The notes beneath the pieces are model-generated. The model was given only the letters and a program-made list of their open reading frames with translations, had not been told where the DNA came from and ran no database searches. Of a stretch of 30,653 nt of DNA, positions 27,947 to 30,653 are shown in pieces. The stretch comes from Clostridiales bacterium. GTDB taxonomy: Bacteria; Bacillota; Clostridia; TANB77; CAG-508. Position numbers and translations under genes: made by a program. Every line of letters begins with the position of its first letter. Within the stretch, counting starts at the first letter, position 1. The stretch spans positions 1-30,653 of the forward strand of contig DXVF01000019.1 of NCBI GenBank assembly GCA_019417465.1, written 5' to 3'.

Positions 27947-28157
27947 TTAATAAATCTTCTACTTTTAATCCAAAAGTTTCTGCTATTTTTTCTAAGACTG
28001 GTAATTTAACTGTTTTATACTTTTCATTTTCAATATTTCCAATTACAAATCCTGTTTCTCCAATTTTTTCTGCTAATTGCTTTTTACTTAAATTTAGTCT
28101 TGCTCTTTCCATTCGAATCTTTGTAGTATCTATTTGCAATGGCATCATTATTTGCAT
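27930..28157 (-). CDS. XRE-family transcriptional regulator (Cro-like)
   Basis: 75 residues from ATG 28157 behind GAGGAGGTG; the frame could open at GTG 28166 inside that site. Helix-turn-helix IRMERARLNLSKKQLAEKIG then ETGFVIGNIENEKY, and LPVLEKIAETFGLKVEDLL, a typical XRE end. Divergent from the plus-strand regulator at 28276, the layout of a phage repressor/Cro switch. Confidence 0.8.
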   Translation of the reverse strand: MQIMMPLQIDTTKIRMERARLNLSKKQLAEKIGETGFVIGNIENEKYKTVKLPVLEKIAETFGLKVEDLLKKEER

Positions 28158-28180
28158 ATTTATCACCTCCTCGTGTAAAG

Positions 28181-28222
28181 ATTATACACATATTGTTATA
28201 GTTTGTCAATACTATTTGTGTA
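28181..28222 (-). promoter_or_regulatory. promoter and operator of the leftward XRE gene
   Basis: Minus strand TTGACA (28209-28204), 17-nt spacer, TATAAT (28186-28181): perfect consensus. A dyad, TACACA ... TGTGTA (28185-28222), spans the promoter and is the likely operator of one or both regulators. Confidence 0.8.
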
Positions 28223-28275
28223 ATTTATTGATTTTTTTTTCACAATATGTTATTATAATTTTAGAGGTGATTTAT

Positions 28276-28614
28276 ATGCATTATATAGAAGATAATTCCA
28301 ATTTTGGTACTACACTTCGCAATTTAAGGAAAAGTAACAACTATACCCAGGAACATTTAGCTGAGATTTTAGATGTATCTGTAAATTTAATTGCTATGTA
28401 CGAAAATGGTCGACGTTATCCTAGTTTAAAATTGTTAAAAAGAATTTCTCAACTATTTAACATTTCTATAGATGAACTTATTGGTAATTCTATTCAAAAA
28501 CAAAACAATGTTGATGAAGCTATCCTAGGTATCTCAGCAAAAGATTTTAATAGTCTTTCTCCTTCTGACAGACAAAGTATTCGTGATTTTATTAATTTTA
28601 TAAGAAACAAATAA
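28276..28614 (+). CDS. XRE-family transcriptional repressor (phage CI-like)
   Basis: 112 residues. ATG 28276 behind AGAGGTGA; the longer upstream frame is only the antisense of the other XRE gene. N-terminal helix-turn-helix FGTTLRNLRKSNNYTQEHLA then EILDVSVNLIAMYENGRRYP and LLKRISQLFNISIDELIG. The C-terminal tail (LSPSDRQSIRDFINFIRNK) lacks a peptidase domain, so it is not the LexA-like type. A TATAAT at 28254-28259 is its probable -10. Confidence 0.85.
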   Translation: MHYIEDNSNFGTTLRNLRKSNNYTQEHLAEILDVSVNLIAMYENGRRYPSLKLLKRISQLFNISIDELIGNSIQKQNNVDEAILGISAKDFNSLSPSDRQSIRDFINFIRNK

Positions 28615-28641
28615 AAAACACCTACATTATGTAAGTGTTTT
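28615..28641. terminator. bidirectional terminator between the CI-like and RelE-like genes
   Basis: AAAACAC, mismatch, TACAT, one-base loop region, ATGTA, mismatch, GTGTTTT. Between convergent genes. Confidence 0.65.
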
Positions 28642-28644
28642 CTA

Positions 28645-28912
28645 TTAATTATATATGTCTCTTCTATGTCCAACTTCTAATACAAGTACTATTATTTCTT
28701 CATCTTGTATTTCACAAGTAACCCTGTAATCTCCTATACGATATCTCCATTGACCTGACCTATTTTCTACTAACTCTTTACCATGTATTCTTGGATTTTC
28801 ACAACCCTCAATATTCTTTTCTAACCAACCGAATTATTAGTGCTGTTGTATGTTTATCTAACTTTTTTAGCTGTTTTTTTGCTCTATCTGGAAATACGAT
28901 TTTGTACTGCAT
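28645..28912 (-). CDS. RelE/ParE-superfamily toxin, read through a +1 frameshift at CGG
   Basis: RelE-type mRNA endonuclease of a toxin-antitoxin pair. ATG 28912 overlaps the antitoxin stop (TAATG). First frame: MQYKIVFPDRAKKQLKKLDK then HTTALII, then CGG (codon 28, 28831-28829), after which that frame ends within 6 codons. Skipping the C gives GWLEKNIEGCENPRIHGKEL, then SGQWRYRIGDYRVTCEIQDE and VLVLEVGHRRDIYN, the whole RelE C-terminus including the conserved W-R-Y-R-x-G-D-Y-R-V core and final H-R-x-x-x-Y. Total 88 residues, normal for the family. Without the shift no active toxin is possible, so toxicity depends on the shift. Confidence 0.92.
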
Positions 28913-29130
28913 TATAATCCCAACTCCTTTTTTACTTCTTCCATTGTATATGTTTTAGGATTCTTTTTATAATCTTCTATTGCTTTTTTATAACATTCCA
29001 AATCATATTCATCTTCTATTTTTTCTAATACTGCATTTCTTATTAAATCAGACAAAGATATATTATTTATATCTGCATAAGCTTTTATTAACTCTGTATC
29101 TTTATCACTTAATCTTACTGAAATAGTCAT
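28912..29130 (-). CDS. RelB-like ribbon-helix-helix antitoxin
   Basis: 72 residues. ATG 29130 behind GGGAGTTG. N-terminal ribbon-helix-helix TISVRLSDKDTELIKAYADI then NNISLSDLIRNAVLEKIEDE, and an acidic C-terminal tail (CYKKAIEDYKKNPKTYTMEE) that would wrap the toxin. Its stop overlaps the toxin start. Intact, no CGG. Confidence 0.88.
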   Translation of the reverse strand: MTISVRLSDKDTELIKAYADINNISLSDLIRNAVLEKIEDEYDLECYKKAIEDYKKNPKTYTMEEVKKELGL

Positions 29131-29153
29131 ATATATCAACTCCCTTTGTAATT

Positions 29154-29182
29154 ATTGTACTACATCGTATTACATTTGCCAA
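29154..29182 (-). promoter_or_regulatory. toxin-antitoxin promoter with operator dyad
   Basis: Minus strand TTGGCA (29182-29177), 17-nt spacer, TACAAT (29159-29154). The dyad TGTANTAC-N3-GTANTACA (29156-29174) covers the spacer and -10, as expected for autorepression by the antitoxin. Confidence 0.75.
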
Positions 29183-29260
29183 TACTATTATATTATTTTT
29201 TGTGAAATTGTGTGACTTTATACATTAAATAAGTCTTGTATTTCATCTTGTGTGTATTGG

Positions 29261-29651
29261 TTAATCTGTCTTGTTTTCTTGTAGATTTGTTCTTCTCAGT
29301 TGTCCCATGTCTTGTACGGATTCATTTTCTACCTCTTTATTATTTAATTTATCAGAATCTTGTTTAGTATTTTCTAAAAATTTATTCATATTATCTATTT
29401 CTTGTTTTTCAATCCTTTTCATTTCTACTGCTACATCAATATCATCTGGTAACATTCCTAATATTGTTGCATCACTTAATGTTCCTTTTAGACTTAAAGC
29501 CCTATCTGTTTCAGTTTTTTTGTCGGTAGGAAGATTTCTATTTGTATTTTTTTGAGTACCTCCATTTCTACTTATATTTTTTGATTTAAGAAATTCCGCA
29601 ACAGATTTATAATCATTCCTTTTCTAACTGCTTCCAGTCATATTTTGCCAC
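29261..29651 (-). pseudogene. phage terminase small-subunit-like gene, broken near its start
   Basis: GTG 29651 behind AGGTGA opens MAKYDWKQLEKE and hits TGA (29615-29613). The +1 frame resumes DYKSVAEFLKSKNISRNGG and continues DRALSLKGTLSDATILGMLP then DDIDVAVEMKRIEKQEI to a stop at 29261. The opening K-Y-D-W-x-x-L-x-x-E-Y-x-x-G-D-Y-x-S-V-x-E-F-L is typical of small terminase subunits; the Y-x-x-G step is missing here, which suggests an 11-nt deletion rather than recoding. Confidence 0.5.
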
Positions 29652-29720
29652 CTCACTCACCTACTTCAATATTTTTTATTTCTCCTACACATTCTGACAC
29701 ATTTTTCACTTTAACCATGT

Positions 29721-29741
29721 TATACTTTGTAACATTACAAA
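29721..29741 (+). promoter_or_regulatory. -10 box and operator-like palindrome
   Basis: TATACT (29721-29726) runs straight into TTTGTAA-CA-TTACAAA (29726-29741), a perfect 7-bp dyad just before the ribosome binding site of the next gene. Possible repressor site. Confidence 0.45.
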
Positions 29742-29759
29742 AGAAAAGGAGGTTTAATA

Positions 29760-29912
29760 GTGTATAATGAAATAATTGCTAAAAAATGCGGTACAATAAC
29801 TGTTTCTGTTTATAGAACTAAAGATAATCATTTTTTCTTTTATGTTAAATCAGATACAGATGATGTTTTACCTGTATCTGATGTTATTGAAGATATTCTT
29901 TATTCTTACTAG
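29760..29912 (+). CDS. small hypothetical protein, 50 residues
   Basis: GTG start behind AAGGAGGT: MYNEIIAKKCGTITVSVYRT, then KDNHFFFYVKSDTDDVLPVS and DVIEDILYSY. Predicted mixed beta/alpha and acidic C-terminus. Ends in a strong terminator. Family not recognised. Its codon TGC GGT contains CGG out of frame. Confidence 0.6.
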   Translation: MYNEIIAKKCGTITVSVYRTKDNHFFFYVKSDTDDVLPVSDVIEDILYSY

Positions 29913-29936
29913 ACTAACATTGTGTTAGTCTTTTTA
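29911..29936 (+). terminator. terminator behind the 50-residue gene
   Basis: AGACTAACA, 3-nt loop, TGTTAGTCT followed by TTTT. It also holds the last codons and stop of the convergent metalloprotease gene. Confidence 0.8.
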
Positions 29937-30253
29937 ATTTTTCTATTAGCTCATCTCCTGTGTTTCGATACTCACTAATTACCCCATTTATAAAATCATT
30001 GCTACTTGCTACTATTTCACATACCTCTTCATAACTGTATCTTCTATCATCGTCTTGGCTATGTCCATATTCCCATAACCAAACGTGCATTAATTCATGT
30101 TTTAAAGTTCTTATTATATTAGCATTATTATTCAACAACCATATTTCATTCTTTTTATAAAAAGTTAATCCTAATGTATAATCAATTATTCATTGTAGCC
30201 TCATCTACTTCTTTAATTGTCCACTTTGTGTTATTACATTTAAATTTAAACAT
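29914..30253 (-). pseudogene. SprT/ImmA-like zinc metalloprotease, frameshifted
   Basis: ATG 30253 behind AAGGAG opens MFKFKCNNTKWTIKEVDEAT then MNN and stops (TGA 30184-30182). The +1 frame continues DYTLGLTFYKKNEIWLLNNN, then the zinc site TLKHELMHVWLWEYGH and YEEVCEIVASSNDFINGVIS. The H-E-L-x-H motif and the W-T-I-K-E-V opening match metalloproteases common in clostridial prophages. A few residues seem missing at the joint, so a small deletion is likely; a +1 shift at UGA cannot be excluded. No CGG present. Confidence 0.6.
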
Positions 30254-30339
30254 TGTTCTTTCTCCTTCTTAAAACACTTCTTATAATACTTACATTGCTC
30301 ACTTTTTCTTTTCATGCATTCTTTGTAATTAATCTTCAT
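30205..30339 (-). CDS. possible small Cys/Lys-rich protein, 44 residues
   Basis: ATG 30339 opens MKINYKECMKRKSEQCKYYK then KCFKKEKEQC, overlapping the end of the preceding small gene and the start of the metalloprotease. The spaced cysteines suggest a metal-binding peptide. The C-terminal third is read across the next gene, so the reality of this frame is uncertain. Confidence 0.35.
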   Translation of the reverse strand: MKINYKECMKRKSEQCKYYKKCFKKEKEQCLNLNVITQSGQLKK

Positions 30340-30454
30340 CTTTCTCACATCTCGTTTTCTTATCTATTGTTACATGTATTCCATCACATTCTTTTCTTGT
30401 ACAATATCTACATTTTTCTTGTACATGTTCTTTTATTTTATCTTGTATAGACAT
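30329..30454 (-). CDS. small Cys-rich protein, 41 residues
   Basis: ATG behind GAAGGTG: MSIQDKIKEHVQEKCRYCTR then KECDGIHVTIDKKTRCEKDE. C-x2-C and two further Cys suggest a zinc-binding peptide of the kind common in prophages. No family recognised. Confidence 0.6.
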   Translation of the reverse strand: MSIQDKIKEHVQEKCRYCTRKECDGIHVTIDKKTRCEKDED

Positions 30455-30653
30455 AGAATCACCTTCTTTTTTTATTTTATAAACACTATGTAAAAATACA
30501 AAGGCGGATAAATAAAAACTTTATTTATTGCAATATTTCCTCTCTCTGTAACAGCCCTATTGCTTACTATTACCTCAACCTTTTAGGAGAGATGTTATTT
30601 TATGTATTTCTACATACTATTTATAAATCTAAGACTTAACTAGAATTGTCTTA

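Noticed and set aside
1495..28912. CGG reassigned to another amino acid (as in some Firmicutes)
   Set aside because: A simple reassignment would not change frame; at all five sites the family sequence continues only in the +1 frame.
1495..28912. Five independent pseudogenes
   Set aside because: The genes have no other lesions, are conserved to the stop, have normal lengths and good ribosome binding sites, and all break at the same codon.
1495..28912. A -2 shift instead of +1
   Set aside because: It would add one residue at each site; in comEC this would disrupt D-H-x-G-G.
29597..29635. In-frame CGG frameshift in the terminase-like gene (TTG CGG AAT)
   Set aside because: That CGG belongs to a frame without homology; in the coding frame it reads GCG GAA. 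The break is at a TGA instead.
24384..30653. CRISPR array or insertion sequence
   Set aside because: No regularly spaced direct repeats and no transposase or terminal inverted repeats seen.

Overview
The window (about 27-30% GC by eye) looks like chromosome from an AT-rich, endospore-forming Firmicute (Clostridia-like). It has a 16S rRNA end, a dcw/sporulation block (murA, ftsQ/divIB, four DUF881 proteins, small basic protein, ftsA, ftsZ, spoIIGA, sigE, sigG, ymxH) and a BofC-like protein, with consensus sigma-A promoters and strong AGGAGG ribosome binding sites. Genus cannot be set from the sequence alone.

Layout. 1-979: 5' part of a 16S rRNA gene on the minus strand, with two tandem promoters behind it. 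1495-12809: minus-strand division and sporulation block, reading murA > ftsQ > DUF881 x4 > sbp > (promoter) ftsA > ftsZ > terminator > spoIIGA > sigE > sigG > terminator > ymxH. 13024-15750: topB and an HD-domain hydrolase. 15873-16333: two small genes, one broken. 16675-19579: clpE and pgsA on the plus strand. 19773-24383: bofC-like, comEC and an SH3b-NlpC/P60 cell-wall hydrolase on the minus strand. 24600-30653: accessory region with decayed prophage/mobile-element genes (peptidase M15 lysin, Bro-type antirepressor, divergent XRE regulators, RelBE-type toxin-antitoxin, terminase small-subunit-like, SprT/ImmA-like metalloprotease, remnants of hicB and a Spo0E-like gene).

Main discovery. Five otherwise well-conserved genes (ymxH, sigE, spoIIGA, comEC, relE-like) are each split by one +1 frameshift, and all five shifts fall on an in-frame CGG codon. 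Skipping the C restores the family protein and places a glycine (GGU or GGC) at the site. In comEC it restores the D-H-x-G-G metal-site motif. I scanned every intact coding sequence by eye: CGG occurs out of frame about 25 times and never in frame anywhere else. The simplest reading is that CGG is not an arginine codon in this organism but a +1 frameshift signal (or a CGGY quadruplet read as glycine), most likely linked to absence of a normal tRNA-Arg(CCG). Three of the five genes lie in the early mother-cell sporulation locus and one is a toxin, so expression of development and toxicity would depend on shift efficiency. Decayed prophage genes also carry frameshifts, but with mixed directions, no CGG and missing residues, so they look like ordinary decay and serve as an internal contrast.
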